A stretch of 64,000 nucleotides of DNA from Roseivirga sp. BDSF3-8 (lineage in GTDB: Bacteria; Bacteroidota; Bacteroidia; Cytophagales; Cyclobacteriaceae), in NCBI RefSeq assembly GCF_041449215.1, contig NZ_JBGNFV010000001.1, positions 967,001 to 1,031,000 on the forward strand, read 5' to 3'. The translations under genes were made by a program, and so were the position numbers. Under the pieces are notes generated by a model, which had not been told where the DNA came from, made no database searches, and saw only the letters and a list, made by a program, of their open reading frames with translations. Position 1 is the first letter of the stretch. Every line of letters starts with the position of its first letter. Shown in pieces: positions 17,301-26,866 of the stretch.

Positions 17301-19229
17301 GACGGCAAGGCGACTACGTATGGTGTCTATAATGGTACGAGCGAGGGCTTGCCTGTCACCATTGCTTTGCCTGACGCTATTTATACGGCCTCTATGCCGG
17401 CCAGCGGTATATTGGAATATTATGTGGTAAATAACCGGATTCCATACGAAGGCCCTATGGCACAGGAAGAGGTGGGCCTGGAAACGCCGGAAGCGTTCTA
17501 CGAAAAGCAGGTGGACTATGTGAGGTATGATGCCCAATTCAATATAGCGGAGGCTGTAACGGATGACGGGATCGATCATTACTTCCTCTATGGATACAAT
17601 AAGCAGTACCCGGTGGCAGAGGTGACAAATTACCAGGGTGGAGCGGTGGTGTACTCCAGCTTCGAAGAGCCAGCCAATAGGGCTGACGACCAGGCAAAGA
17701 CGGGCGGCAGCGTGCTGGCCCTGCTTTCGGGTGGGTACCAGGTATTGCCAGGGGGCATACAAGCGGGGCAGGAAGGGAAATATGTGATACGCTATTTCTA
17801 CAAAGCTACTCTGCAGGAGGATTGGGAAGAGAAGTATGTGGTAAGAAACTATGTAGCGGGTGATGTGCCTGTACTCCCTGAAAGCTCAGGGTATATAGAT
17901 GAGCTACGCTTTGCCAAAGAAGGGGCTATGTTTACCACTAACACGTTTTACCCGGGCATAGGCACACGCGACGCTACGGGTGAGGATGGTGTGGTTACCT
18001 ACTATGACTATGACCGCCTGGGGAGGCTGTACCTGGAACGTGACCATAACCGGGAGATTATCAAACGCTACTACTACCGCTATGCCGGTCAGGACAGTTG
18101 GAATGCCTCACTGGAATCGGATACGGAAGCTGCTACTATCGGACAGTCGATAAACTATTATGTACTGTCTGATAAGCCGGTAAGCCGCTATGACTGGACC
18201 ATAAGGCATATGGGGCAGACGTACACGAGCTATGGTAATACCTCATCGGTTGATTTTACGCCCACGGGCTGCGGGGATATCTATGTGGAGGTAAGGCTAA
18301 CGAATAATACGGGCCAGCTTAAGGAGCTGGCGCTTACTACCCGGGGTGATATATCGGGGATAGTGCCTGTGATAGATGGCCCGGCGACGGCGGAAGCGGG
18401 GCAGACGGCGACTTATACGGCTTCTGTACCGGAAGATTGTGCTCATTTCACCTACCAATGGTCTGTCTCAGAAGACGGAGGGGCTACGGAATATGTGGTG
18501 GGAGAAGGCTCATCTGTGACTCTACAGGTGCCCTGCGATGACTTTATCATTACGGTAACGGCTACTACTGCGGATGGCCGGGAGGTGGTGGCGTCCACTA
18601 CGGTGACGGTAGACACGGACCCGCTGCAGGTACAGATAGGGGGTAATAATCAGTTTATATACGGACAGGACAATGCCTATAGCTCTGTAGTGAACGGGGG
18701 GTGCCCGGGCTACGCGTATCACTGGGAATACCAGGACGAGGCGGGTGTATGGCAGGACGGGGGGCATGGCCCTGCCATGGTACTGCCGGGTGCATGCCGT
18801 GAGGACTTCAGCATCAGGCTTACGGTAACTGACAGGCAGAACACTTCGGTCACCATTCATAGGTACATACTGGGTATAGAGGGACCGGGCGTTACGATAC
18901 TTCATGACGGGCAGGACCCGAATGTATGTAAGGGTGACTACGTCTACTTCCAGGGCTACGGGGTACCGGCATGCGATGCGGCCATCGTATCTTATCAGTG
19001 GTATTCAGGCAGCGGAAGTACGAAAACCATTATCAACGGTGCTACGGGCAACAAGCTCTATATAAAAGATGTGAACCACGCTACGCTGGTGGTAACGGAC
19101 GAACTCGGTCGTACCGGAGAGGGGGTGGTGTCCTTTAGCTGGAACTGTGAGAATACCAGTCCCGACCCCTGCCCCGACACTACGGGTGAACACCCCTGTT
19201 TCGATAACGGCGACTTCGGCCAACAATAA
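14358..19229 (+). CDS. Large secreted RHS-type protein, first subunit of the toxin shell
   Basis: The 1623-aa product has a signal peptide (cleavage after about residue 21, HAGA-QE). Its N-terminal domain (about 35-130), with typical phrases FGNTPVNYYSGSPNFSIP and LAYTGAGGIRVEEMATWVG, marks the large protein that precedes DUF6443 RHS proteins in Bacteroidota. Scattered YD-type strands follow, ending with YDYDRLGRLYLERDHN (about residue 1215). The last 350 residues form Ig/PKD-like domains with paired Cys. There is no RHS core or toxin tip. It is followed 21 bp later by the DUF6443 protein, so the two are one operon and probably one assembly. How it leaves the cell (Sec, then perhaps a type IX or other route) is not shown; no C-terminal sorting domain was recognised. 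Confidence 0.85.
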   Translation: MKRSCLLLALLFISFFHAGAQESETGQATEIKPLKVLLPTPEIASLGKFGNTPVNYYSGSPNFSIPIFTIEGMEMNYPITLAYTGAGGIRVEEMATWVGLGWTLQGQGVISRTVVGKPDFGKYDDSGTGYLGYLESKQALQNYRDGYNAGPWSATEYHDFELDVMQGNRYETQPDYFSYNINGMAGKIILDGDGTTVYARETPRADLQITTDPGATWRWTIVAPDGTQYFFEAADATKRREEGENVLAGDYHSGWNLSKIISPNYQDIYTFEYETIDYEYDEVNFDKSQADRMAYSYTTGSEQGMRDYGKIINTNGSSGSATVSNTKKYLKAIYLNGVKVAGFELSSLRADMATTGRRLESVTLYDKVNGMPLRKQEFTYSYFGEGKADPKEKRLRLDKVQERGLLPTRTDGYNDNFDSKPPHTFTYHSRELPARDSNGQDHWGYYNGKPDDQSLLPVYTIGDLTMRGGDRNASFSHGLAAVLKKVTYPTGGYTEFTYEPHSIDTENEKQYVYDDVIWGNSYVDGGEDAANCDAKITAIIDAEGDGLLMACPAYLIYPFTVNHDQEVEIISSGIESRAEYRYGILSRTDQVGVMDPIEVYSAGYYNKVSLEAGTYELVVLNGKSDTKFKVAVHGKIKSLKVPDALSSIGGLRIKSIKDYSQPGSAEPITREFSYIKEQTPEEGQLPASEVSSGKLMYKPDYVYLSISNILNKGSIDISKPPVETIKYVNRTAQGVYGMSVVGGSHIGYSRVTEQQKNPVTGEYLGSKVYHYRNSRNTSGGGFPVVPSSNGNESNGRLEKDEIFDNEGNRLASTDYYYRVVSGISQYGLNVGPGENREYYFCYDGTSYVKYDITQYNLTPSCADGSSPSKVYTNVHLKNSYSLTAHTSYLDSVIVKEYDAATGAITLEEVKYHYYDNPAHLKPTRIRLSDSKGQAFEIRRKYPADYAPGAGMGLATLDAQHKLYTEIESQVFAERDEEWYLIDGKATTYGVYNGTSEGLPVTIALPDAIYTASMPASGILEYYVVNNRIPYEGPMAQEEVGLETPEAFYEKQVDYVRYDAQFNIAEAVTDDGIDHYFLYGYNKQYPVAEVTNYQGGAVVYSSFEEPANRADDQAKTGGSVLALLSGGYQVLPGGIQAGQEGKYVIRYFYKATLQEDWEEKYVVRNYVAGDVPVLPESSGYIDELRFAKEGAMFTTNTFYPGIGTRDATGEDGVVTYYDYDRLGRLYLERDHNREIIKRYYYRYAGQDSWNASLESDTEAATIGQSINYYVLSDKPVSRYDWTIRHMGQTYTSYGNTSSVDFTPTGCGDIYVEVRLTNNTGQLKELALTTRGDISGIVPVIDGPATAEAGQTATYTASVPEDCAHFTYQWSVSEDGGATEYVVGEGSSVTLQVPCDDFIITVTATTADGREVVASTTVTVDTDPLQVQIGGNNQFIYGQDNAYSSVVNGGCPGYAYHWEYQDEAGVWQDGGHGPAMVLPGACREDFSIRLTVTDRQNTSVTIHRYILGIEGPGVTILHDGQDPNVCKGDYVYFQGYGVPACDAAIVSYQWYSGSGSTKTIINGATGNKLYIKDVNHATLVVTDELGRTGEGVVSFSWNCENTSPDPCPDTTGEHPCFDNGDFGQQ

Positions 19230-19250
19230 TCCACTGAACCTACCTTAGAG

Positions 19251-22200
19251 ATGAAAAATATAGCTTCTTTAATCATATTGCTGTTTACAGCAGCCAGTAC
19301 ACTGGCGCAACTACCTAACCGGCCTGTAACGACTGCCGGAAGCAGCGAGACGGGCGTGTATATTCCGCAAGAGTCTGAGTCTGGCCCGGCTATAAACGAG
19401 GTACGGGAATATATGCCCCGCCTGCCTTATACCCATCCGGATGTGGTGATAAACGAGCCGGGCGATAAGGTACTGCTCAAAACGGTCTTCTACGACGGCC
19501 TGGGAAGGGATGCGCAGGTGGTGAAGCGAATGGCCGGTACTGATGGGCATGACCTGGTGAATGCCATCGTTTATGATGGCTTTGGCCGGAAAACAACTAA
19601 CTACCTGCCTTATGCGGACCTGCCTGCGAGCTTACAGCCGGGCAGCTTCAGGGCAAATGCGCTGACGGCTCAAAGTCTGTTTTATCAGGATGAGGATGAG
19701 AAAACAGCTAACTCTATACAGCCTTTTTCGGAAAGTGTGTTTGAGTCTAACCCTATGGGGAGGCTGCTAAAGAAAGGGGCCCCGGGGCAGGACTGGGACG
19801 TGGACGGTGCGCACGCGACGGAAAAGAGCTACCGCTATAATACGGCTAATGAGGTTCCGCTATTTGCCTACCAGGGGCTACCGGACATGGTGGTGCAGGA
19901 ACCGGGGGCTTACTATCCGGCGAACCGGCTACGGGTGACCCGGACGAAAGACGCGGACGGTCATGTAACGGAGGAGTTTCTGGACCTGGCGGGCTTGCCT
20001 GTTATGCGCAGGGTGGAGGAAGCACCGGGTCGCTGGGCTACTACGCTATATGTATTTGATGAGCTGGAGCAACTGATGGCGGTATTACCTCCTGCCTTTA
20101 TGGAGGTGCACGACCCGGCGGCGAGTGTGTATGTAAGGGAAGAGCACCTGAGTATGTACGCTTACCGCTACCGCTATGATAATGATGGCTACCTGATCCG
20201 TAAGTATTTGCCGGGTAAAGAAGAGTGGGAGTACATAGTCTACAACAGCCGCGACCTGCCGGTACTGTCCCAGACTCCTTCGCAGCGAAGGGCCAATGAG
20301 TGGAGCTTCTCTAAGTTTGACCCGCTGAACCGCCTGGTGATGACGGGTACGGTGGTGATAGACCTGCCCCCGGACCAGATAAGGGAAGAAGCTGCCCGGC
20401 CGGCGGCTGAGTCCGGGCATTACGATTATGAGTTCAAAACCAATGTTACGGGCGTCGGGTGGTCTTATAAAGCCTCCTACCCTACCCAGGTGGAGATCGA
20501 TGACATTGAAACTATCCTCTTTTATGATGATTACAATGTGCCGTGTATCGGTGAGTTGAGCTTTGTGCCCCGATATGGCTTTGAACAGAAGTATAAGCCC
20601 TACCCTACCGGACAGGTGACTGCCACTATGGCGAAAGACCTGAGTACGGGAGAGCACCTGTACCGGGTATTTTACTACGATGAAAAGCTGCGGCCCATCC
20701 AGGTACTGGAACAGCATGCGCGTGCGGATACGCCCCACGGTGGATACTCTGTATCTTCCCTGACATATAACTGGGCGGGTAATGTAACGGAGTACCGGGA
20801 TGAATTTGTGGGCACCAAGACGCTGGTACAGCACCAGCGGATGACCTATGACCATACGGGCCGCCTGCTGGAGACCTGGCACCGGGTGGAAAACGACGGC
20901 TACAGCCCGGTGGAGTGGACGGACCTGCAGGAGGCAGCAGCCTTCGGACCCCAGATAACCAAAATAATCAGTGAAAACTACAGCTATGCCACCTTCAATG
21001 CGGGAGGGCTTAGCACGCGGGTAATTCCTGCCGGAGAGGACGGTGCGGTGCGCTTTACGGCAGGACAGGATGGTACGGGCTTCCGCCGGTTCTTCGGACT
21101 GGACGAAGGGGAGTTTACCTACCACATGCAGAGCCTTTCTCATGGCATTTACCTTTCTAACCAGGATATCCGGCTTATCGATAACGGTGCTACGGGTAGC
21201 ATAATCGGCACCTGGCAGCCGGGTGATGTATTTGAGATAGAGCGGAAAGAGGGCAGGGTGTACTACCGCCGCAATGGGGAACTGCTGAAGGAAAGCACCA
21301 CCCCTGCAGCAGGGGCCTTGCGGACGGCCGTGGGCTTACGCTTTGGCAACCACTACTTTGAGCGTATCGATATGCGGGGCAAGGCACCGGAGCCGGCGGA
21401 AGAGGTACTGATGTCTGCTCTGGCTTATAACTCGCTGGGCCAACTGGTGAACAAGAAATTGCATAGCCGTGATGAGGGGGAGACTTTCCTGCAGGACACG
21501 GACTACCGCTACCATATCCGTGGCTGGCTGGAAAGGGTAAATGATCCTGAGGCAGCTACGGAGGACCCGGCCAAGGCACTGAGCATGTCTTTCAGCTTTA
21601 ACCATGGCTTTACAAACCCGCAGTACAATGGCAGCATCAGCGGGATGCGCTGGAAGATACTGGGCCAGAAAGAGCAGGCGTATGGGTACCGCTACGACGG
21701 CCTGAACCGCCTGACGAGGGCTGACTACATTGCCAAAGCGGAGGATGATACCTGGACGGCCCACACAGACGAATACAGTACGGAAGTAACTTACGACCTG
21801 TATGGCAACATCACGCGCCTGAAGCGTAAGGGGCTAACGGAAACGGAGGCAAACGGGCTGCAACCCGGCCTGATTGATGACCTTGAGTATACTTATGACG
21901 GCACACGCCTGAAAAATATTCGTGACTGGTCTGAGGCGCGTGAGGGGTATAAGGACGACGGGGTGTTTAAAGAAACGGGCATAGAGGAATACCACTACGA
22001 TGAGGAGGGCCGCATGACGGACTCCTTTGATAAGGACATCACCAAAATAGCCTACAACCAGCTCAACATGCCGGAAAGGATTACCTACCGGGACGGGCGT
22101 GAGGTGGTGCACCACTACACGGGTGACGGGGCCAAGCAGCGGACGGAATACTACCTGAACGGGCAGTTGCAAAACACGACTACCTTCGTAGGGTCTGTGA

Positions 22201-25200
22201 TGCTGGATAATGGAGAGATTAGCCACCTGGTTTATGATGACGGCTTCCTGCAGGCGGACCCGGACCAGCCCACGGGGTGGCTATACACTTATGACCTGAA
22301 GGACCACCTGGGCAATACCTGGGTCACTATTGCTGAAAATGACCCTGTAGACTACCTGGCGACCTTTGAGGCGGATAAACAGACGGAAGAGGAGTACGAA
22401 TTCGGCGAAAGCCGTAAGCAGGGCAACCTGATAAGCGCCCCGGTACATAACCATACGGAAGGGGGCAGTGTAAGCCAGCGACTGCTTGGTTATGAATATG
22501 ATGAGGCGGTAGGAATATCGAAAAGCCTGGAGGTATACCCCGGCGACAAGGTAGACATGGAGGTGTATGCGAGCTACGGGGGCTATGCCGCGAGCAACCC
22601 TGACCGGGAGGCGCTTACCTTCGGGGCGATGTTCCTGCAGGCTATGGGCATACCCTACGGCCCTGAGACGGGCCTGGACGCTACTGCTTTTGACGGACTG
22701 GCGGCGGGGGCTTCCGGCGGGGCCACTGCTGACCCTGCCTACGTACCGGCCTACCTGAACTATGTGCTCTTTGATGAAAATATGGAGCAGGAGGACCTTG
22801 GCTTTATCCAGCTTTCTGCCTCGGGGGGCAGTACGCCGACCCGCCTGAATATGTCGATAGATATTGAGGTAAGGGGGTATATATTTATCTATGTATCTAA
22901 TGAAAGCCCTGAAGGACTGGAGGTATACTTCGATGACTTCAAGGTGACGCACACGCCGAATATCATTATCCAGTCGGAGGCTTACTATCCCTTCGGCCTT
23001 ACCTTCGATGGCTTTAAGCGCGGCGACGATCGCTATACGGGTACGGTCAGTGGTACCGGATCAGGCTTCCGCGACCTGGGCTTCCGTGATTACGAACCTG
23101 CCACGGGCCGCTTTTATATGACGGACCCGCTGGCGGAATTACAGCTAGACCATAGCCCCTACCACTACGCCCTTAATAACCCCATCCGCAACATAGATGC
23201 ACTGGGCCTGCAGGGGATGCAAGGGGTGAACAAAATAGGGCAGATATTGAAGAAGGCTGTTAATAGCGTCTTCGGTGGGAAATCTGGAAAGGCCCCTAAG
23301 AACGCCAAAAAACAATGTAAGAAGCTAAATAGAAAACGTCTCGGGAGTAAACTGCAGAATTGGGCTGATAAATTATTCGGAGGTAAAAACAAATCCGGGA
23401 GTAACAATTCAAACAGCAATAGCAACTCTACCTCCTCTTCAAGTGATAATACCTCCACTGAAACGGATAATGGGGACAAGGACAGTAAGGAGGGTAAAAA
23501 GGACAAAAATAAGCGTTCCAAAACGAAACCTGACACAGGTGCCGGCAATGACACCGGCGAAGAGGACCAAGAAGACGAAGCAGACGAAAGCAAAGGAACG
23601 ATTACCCTGGGGTATAAGTCGGCGAAAGGCAAAAAACCAGCAACCAACTCAAAGGAAAACGGCCCTGCAGAAGGCGCTAATAATTGGTATAAGGTAGGTA
23701 CCGGATCCGGATCAAGTGAAGATGACAATTCGGATAAGTACGGTAAAGCATGGACTAGGGATTTTCCTAATCCTACCGAGGTAGGTAAGGCCAACGAGGC
23801 ATATAAAAAGGGAGATGATCAAAATTCACCGGCCAAAAAAGTGCCAGGTGACCAGGCAGGAGCACTTACCGCACTTAAAGAAACTCAAAGTCAGAAGAAG
23901 AATGCTATCACCCCTTCCGGCGATGAGGTTACTTCACGGGAAAGCGAGGCAGACGAGCATGTGGAGGATAAGAATAAGGTAGATTACACCGCACTAATCG
24001 ATATACTCAAAGGTATCCGTATAGATGTGGATGGAAATAAAAACTATGCGGTAATTGACAAAATCGCATTAGCACCAGAGTATGTAGATAAAGAATCAAA
24101 GACATTATTAAAAAATGCTACCCCCAAGATCAGTCCGATCTATAGTGGCAACTACCAGGAGGATATATTGATCGATATAGCCGCCATTAAATTGCAAAAG
24201 TTTATATCCGATAAATTCAGGGATGGAAGTACTCACGACAAGGATCAATTACTACTTGAGATTAATAATAGAGCCCAGGAGATACAACTTGAGATAGAAG
24301 ACCTGAAAAACACTCTCAATTCAGATTCTGAGGTTATAGCATTGGTAGACACCGACTCCAGAGAGCTGGAAGCACTTAACAACGCTGTTGGAGATTATGC
24401 TTCTCAGGGGATTTCCTCAAAAGCGATAATTTGCGATCAGAACTTTCTGGAATATCGGAAAAATCAGTACGAAACCGGGCAAAGAACTACCGAAAGCGAT
24501 GTGGAATTTTACATGGTAAAAGAGGGCGATGAAATTGTCGATCATTACATCGCCTTTGACGGGCAGTTTTATCAGCCCTATGATTTTGGACCATACTCTA
24601 AAGTTCCTGCTAAACAACTGGAGCAGAAAGCAAACGAGCTGGCTTTATCAGCAAATGAACTTAAAAGACCTGCTGACTGGGATACTAACCCTAACTATAA
24701 ATATGGTTTAATAGAGGAAGTACCTACTAAACATGATGTTCCTGATCTGGAGACACCAGCCCTCACATTCTACGAGAAGGCAATGGTACCCTTACGACTT
24801 ATGAGAGAAATACTGGACCAAATCCAGGTTCATGAACGCTGGTGGAACGAGGACTGTGGCAATGGGGTAGACTGTGCGACCGGAAATGAAAATGAACTGG
24901 GAATCTTCATACCGGATGTTATTGCCGCAGCGGGGAACATCCTGATTGATCAAGGCAAAGATATTCCTGAGATTGTCATTATGGTGGCCAGTCTGATTTT
25001 TGATGAAAAATTTCGTAATCAAATGCTGGATGCAGTCACAAATCTAACCTTTGAGCAGCTTAAGCAAATGTTTTTTGATTCTATTGATCAGATGAATGAT
25101 TATCCCTACTACTATGTGCCTTATAATTTTGGGGAGTTAGCCTTTGCTCTATTGGTGACAGGGGGGGCATCGCTGGCCACTGAAGTAATGGGAGCTCTAA

Positions 25201-25454
25201 AGAAGCTCAAAAGATTTAAAGACATGAAATTTGGTAATCTGAAGCAGCTATATCCCGACCCAAATGAATTTGAGGCCGCTCAAAAAAAATTAATGAAACT
25301 AGATATTAATGGAGACAAAACTTTGCTGAATGCCTTTGATGGAGATATTTCACTTGTTGATGGATATAAGAAGCTGGATGATGCCGGGGTTAGCGACAGA
25401 CTAAAAAAGAATCCGGCAGTATTAGAAAGAGCCAAAAGTTTTAAATGTAATTGA
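19251..25454 (+). CDS. DUF6443 / RHS repeat protein with core domain and pre-toxin region
   Basis: The 2067-aa product has a signal peptide (about 19 residues), then a DUF6443-type N-terminal domain (about 45-190, with FYDGLGRDAQVV and VYDGFGRKTTNYLPYA) and many YD repeats. The RHS core (RDYEPATGRFYMTDPLAE, then YALNNPIRNIDALGL) lies at about 1280-1322. After it come a Lys/Ser/Asn-rich linker (1340-1520) and a pre-toxin region with a hydrophobic segment LAFALLVTGGASLATEV near 1965. The protein stops at KSFKCN without a recognisable toxin fold, and a secreted toxin gene starts 4 bp later. Nucleotides 21159-23232 are almost identical to the orphan module at 31112-33185, and about 24367-24925 recur at 39328-39890. 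Likely role: shell that carries or displays toxin tips for competition between cells. Confidence 0.88.
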   Translation: MKNIASLIILLFTAASTLAQLPNRPVTTAGSSETGVYIPQESESGPAINEVREYMPRLPYTHPDVVINEPGDKVLLKTVFYDGLGRDAQVVKRMAGTDGHDLVNAIVYDGFGRKTTNYLPYADLPASLQPGSFRANALTAQSLFYQDEDEKTANSIQPFSESVFESNPMGRLLKKGAPGQDWDVDGAHATEKSYRYNTANEVPLFAYQGLPDMVVQEPGAYYPANRLRVTRTKDADGHVTEEFLDLAGLPVMRRVEEAPGRWATTLYVFDELEQLMAVLPPAFMEVHDPAASVYVREEHLSMYAYRYRYDNDGYLIRKYLPGKEEWEYIVYNSRDLPVLSQTPSQRRANEWSFSKFDPLNRLVMTGTVVIDLPPDQIREEAARPAAESGHYDYEFKTNVTGVGWSYKASYPTQVEIDDIETILFYDDYNVPCIGELSFVPRYGFEQKYKPYPTGQVTATMAKDLSTGEHLYRVFYYDEKLRPIQVLEQHARADTPHGGYSVSSLTYNWAGNVTEYRDEFVGTKTLVQHQRMTYDHTGRLLETWHRVENDGYSPVEWTDLQEAAAFGPQITKIISENYSYATFNAGGLSTRVIPAGEDGAVRFTAGQDGTGFRRFFGLDEGEFTYHMQSLSHGIYLSNQDIRLIDNGATGSIIGTWQPGDVFEIERKEGRVYYRRNGELLKESTTPAAGALRTAVGLRFGNHYFERIDMRGKAPEPAEEVLMSALAYNSLGQLVNKKLHSRDEGETFLQDTDYRYHIRGWLERVNDPEAATEDPAKALSMSFSFNHGFTNPQYNGSISGMRWKILGQKEQAYGYRYDGLNRLTRADYIAKAEDDTWTAHTDEYSTEVTYDLYGNITRLKRKGLTETEANGLQPGLIDDLEYTYDGTRLKNIRDWSEAREGYKDDGVFKETGIEEYHYDEEGRMTDSFDKDITKIAYNQLNMPERITYRDGREVVHHYTGDGAKQRTEYYLNGQLQNTTTFVGSVMLDNGEISHLVYDDGFLQADPDQPTGWLYTYDLKDHLGNTWVTIAENDPVDYLATFEADKQTEEEYEFGESRKQGNLISAPVHNHTEGGSVSQRLLGYEYDEAVGISKSLEVYPGDKVDMEVYASYGGYAASNPDREALTFGAMFLQAMGIPYGPETGLDATAFDGLAAGASGGATADPAYVPAYLNYVLFDENMEQEDLGFIQLSASGGSTPTRLNMSIDIEVRGYIFIYVSNESPEGLEVYFDDFKVTHTPNIIIQSEAYYPFGLTFDGFKRGDDRYTGTVSGTGSGFRDLGFRDYEPATGRFYMTDPLAELQLDHSPYHYALNNPIRNIDALGLQGMQGVNKIGQILKKAVNSVFGGKSGKAPKNAKKQCKKLNRKRLGSKLQNWADKLFGGKNKSGSNNSNSNSNSTSSSSDNTSTETDNGDKDSKEGKKDKNKRSKTKPDTGAGNDTGEEDQEDEADESKGTITLGYKSAKGKKPATNSKENGPAEGANNWYKVGTGSGSSEDDNSDKYGKAWTRDFPNPTEVGKANEAYKKGDDQNSPAKKVPGDQAGALTALKETQSQKKNAITPSGDEVTSRESEADEHVEDKNKVDYTALIDILKGIRIDVDGNKNYAVIDKIALAPEYVDKESKTLLKNATPKISPIYSGNYQEDILIDIAAIKLQKFISDKFRDGSTHDKDQLLLEINNRAQEIQLEIEDLKNTLNSDSEVIALVDTDSRELEALNNAVGDYASQGISSKAIICDQNFLEYRKNQYETGQRTTESDVEFYMVKEGDEIVDHYIAFDGQFYQPYDFGPYSKVPAKQLEQKANELALSANELKRPADWDTNPNYKYGLIEEVPTKHDVPDLETPALTFYEKAMVPLRLMREILDQIQVHERWWNEDCGNGVDCATGNENELGIFIPDVIAAAGNILIDQGKDIPEIVIMVASLIFDEKFRNQMLDAVTNLTFEQLKQMFFDSIDQMNDYPYYYVPYNFGELAFALLVTGGASLATEVMGALKKLKRFKDMKFGNLKQLYPDPNEFEAAQKKLMKLDINGDKTLLNAFDGDISLVDGYKKLDDAGVSDRLKKNPAVLERAKSFKCN
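21159..23232 (+). repeat. RHS homology block, copy in the intact gene
   Basis: This 2074-bp block in the intact RHS gene recurs at 31112-33185 with a constant offset of 9953. The translated copies differ at only about four positions (Ala/Ser, Val/Ile, Ala/Gly, Met/Leu) before diverging sharply after GMQGVN, just past the RHS core. Confidence 0.95.
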
Positions 25455-25458
25455 TTTG

Positions 25459-26313
25459 ATGATGAGGCTATTATTTATACTTTTTCTAAGTCTACTTACG
25501 TTCAGTAGCTTTGGTCAATGTCAGTGGGACAGGTTCAAAAAAGCGACTGATGATACTACACCTGAGGGCCGAGAGCTAACTGATGCTATAAATGAAAACC
25601 CGGATCTGATAGATCAATGGGAAGAGTTAGACAATTTGGATGTAGAAGATGCGCTGAAGAATGATGCTGAATTCTTAAAAAACGTTAATAAGTGGGACGA
25701 AAGTGGGGCTAAATTTTCAAGAAATGTTGATGGTAATCTTGAACTGACAGATGTAAATGGAAGTAAAATAGCAGAAATTAAAAACGGCAAGATACTTCCG
25801 GAAAAATATGGGTATGGAACGCCTATAGGTGAACCTAAAAATGGGTACCAACTGGTTGACGATGCTGGAGAGCTAAAGATGAAACGTACGCCTGATGTTT
25901 CAGGTTATGATGCTGATGACCTTAAAAAGCTTACAGAACATCCAGATGCACACGTTCTTGAGAGACACGGACATGATGTGACAGATGAGGCTTTGATTAA
26001 GAGAGCAAATACAGGGACCGCCCCAGATGGGAACAACCCTGGGTTCAAGCCTCCATATGCCTCAAAGTTTGAAAGCCCTGATCAAGTTAAAAAAGCACTT
26101 AATAACACTGGTCCAGGGACAGCAGCCTTTAAAAACGCCCCTATTAATAATGGGACCAAGATAGTTTATCATACGTTGACTAATGGGGCTACCTATGGAA
26201 AAGGAGTTCCTAAGGATGGGAGTTCTTTTCTGCAATCAACAAAGGTCCGAGCTGTTTATAGAGAGATTACCCCAGGTAATTTTCAATTATTAACCATGTT
26301 TCCTGATTTTTAA
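25459..26313 (+). CDS. Stand-alone secreted toxin with RNase A-like (CdiA-CT type) C-terminal domain
   Basis: The product (about 284 aa) starts with a signal peptide (MMRLLFILFLSLLTFSSFGQ), then an acidic pre-toxin linker of the NPDLIDQWEEL kind common near toxin tips. The C-terminal ~110 residues resemble the bacterial RNase A-like CdiA-CT domain: HVLERHGHDVTDEAL with candidate catalytic His, ASKFESPDQVKKAL, and the closing strand FQLLTMFPDF, where the family usually has Thr-x-Tyr. Here Tyr is Phe. The start is ATG 25459 (25462 is an alternative), 4 bp after the RHS stop, so translation is likely coupled. The cognate immunity gene begins 3 bp after its stop. Such domains cleave RNA; activity of this variant is not proven. 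Confidence 0.8.
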   Translation: MMRLLFILFLSLLTFSSFGQCQWDRFKKATDDTTPEGRELTDAINENPDLIDQWEELDNLDVEDALKNDAEFLKNVNKWDESGAKFSRNVDGNLELTDVNGSKIAEIKNGKILPEKYGYGTPIGEPKNGYQLVDDAGELKMKRTPDVSGYDADDLKKLTEHPDAHVLERHGHDVTDEALIKRANTGTAPDGNNPGFKPPYASKFESPDQVKKALNNTGPGTAAFKNAPINNGTKIVYHTLTNGATYGKGVPKDGSSFLQSTKVRAVYREITPGNFQLLTMFPDF

Positions 26314-26315
26314 TT

Positions 26316-26864
26316 ATGAAAATGAAGAATTTAATTAGAGCATTGAGTGCTTTTAGGGAAGATTTATGGCTTCCATATGAGGATAGTTTGGGAAGTATAA
26401 GTGTAGAAATAGATGGGGGGGTGATAGATAAAAAAGGGCTGGAACAGGAGCTACAAAGTGCTGTCAGAAACTCTGAATTTGATTGGATAAAATTAGCAAA
26501 TGAAAGCGCTCTTTTCATGTCACTGGAAAATTACAGAAATATAGAACTAAGAGAGCATGTTCAAAATCTGCTTACCCTCTATATATATCCAGAACTAAAG
26601 CTGACAGATGGACAAAGGAAGATTTTCGAACTGGCTTTAGTCGAGGTGCTTAATTCCAATAAAGATGTTAATGAGGGATGGATGACATCTGAAAAGCTAT
26701 TAGAATTAGTAAATGAAAGGGAGCCATTTCTGAAAGTTCAGTCTTACCATCTATGGCAAGTTTATTTAGACAAAATTTTATACAATAAGCTAAATATAGA
26801 ACGAAAGGTAAAGGATGAGAAGGACCGATTTATTGGCTATTTGAGATATAAAGAAAATCACTAA
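26316..26864 (+). CDS. Immunity protein for the RNase A-like toxin
   Basis: A 182-aa acidic cytoplasmic protein with no signal peptide, starting 3 bp after the toxin stop. The segment LEQELQSAV..SEFDWIKLA (about 45-65), followed by HVQNLLTLYIYPEL, is shared by three other proteins in this locus (26867, 27475, 29003), defining a local family. A near-identical copy lies at 29003. Position directly behind the toxin, repeated at each copy, is the main evidence that it neutralises this toxin class. Not assigned to a named Imm family. Confidence 0.8.
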   Translation: MKMKNLIRALSAFREDLWLPYEDSLGSISVEIDGGVIDKKGLEQELQSAVRNSEFDWIKLANESALFMSLENYRNIELREHVQNLLTLYIYPELKLTDGQRKIFELALVEVLNSNKDVNEGWMTSEKLLELVNEREPFLKVQSYHLWQVYLDKILYNKLNIERKVKDEKDRFIGYLRYKENH

Positions 26865-26866
26865 AT

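Noticed and set aside
20085-21143. Long minus-strand open frames (up to 352 codons) opposite the RHS genes.
   Set aside because: They mirror the strongly biased codon use of the RHS repeats, have no starts with signals or domains, and recur only because the RHS block is duplicated.
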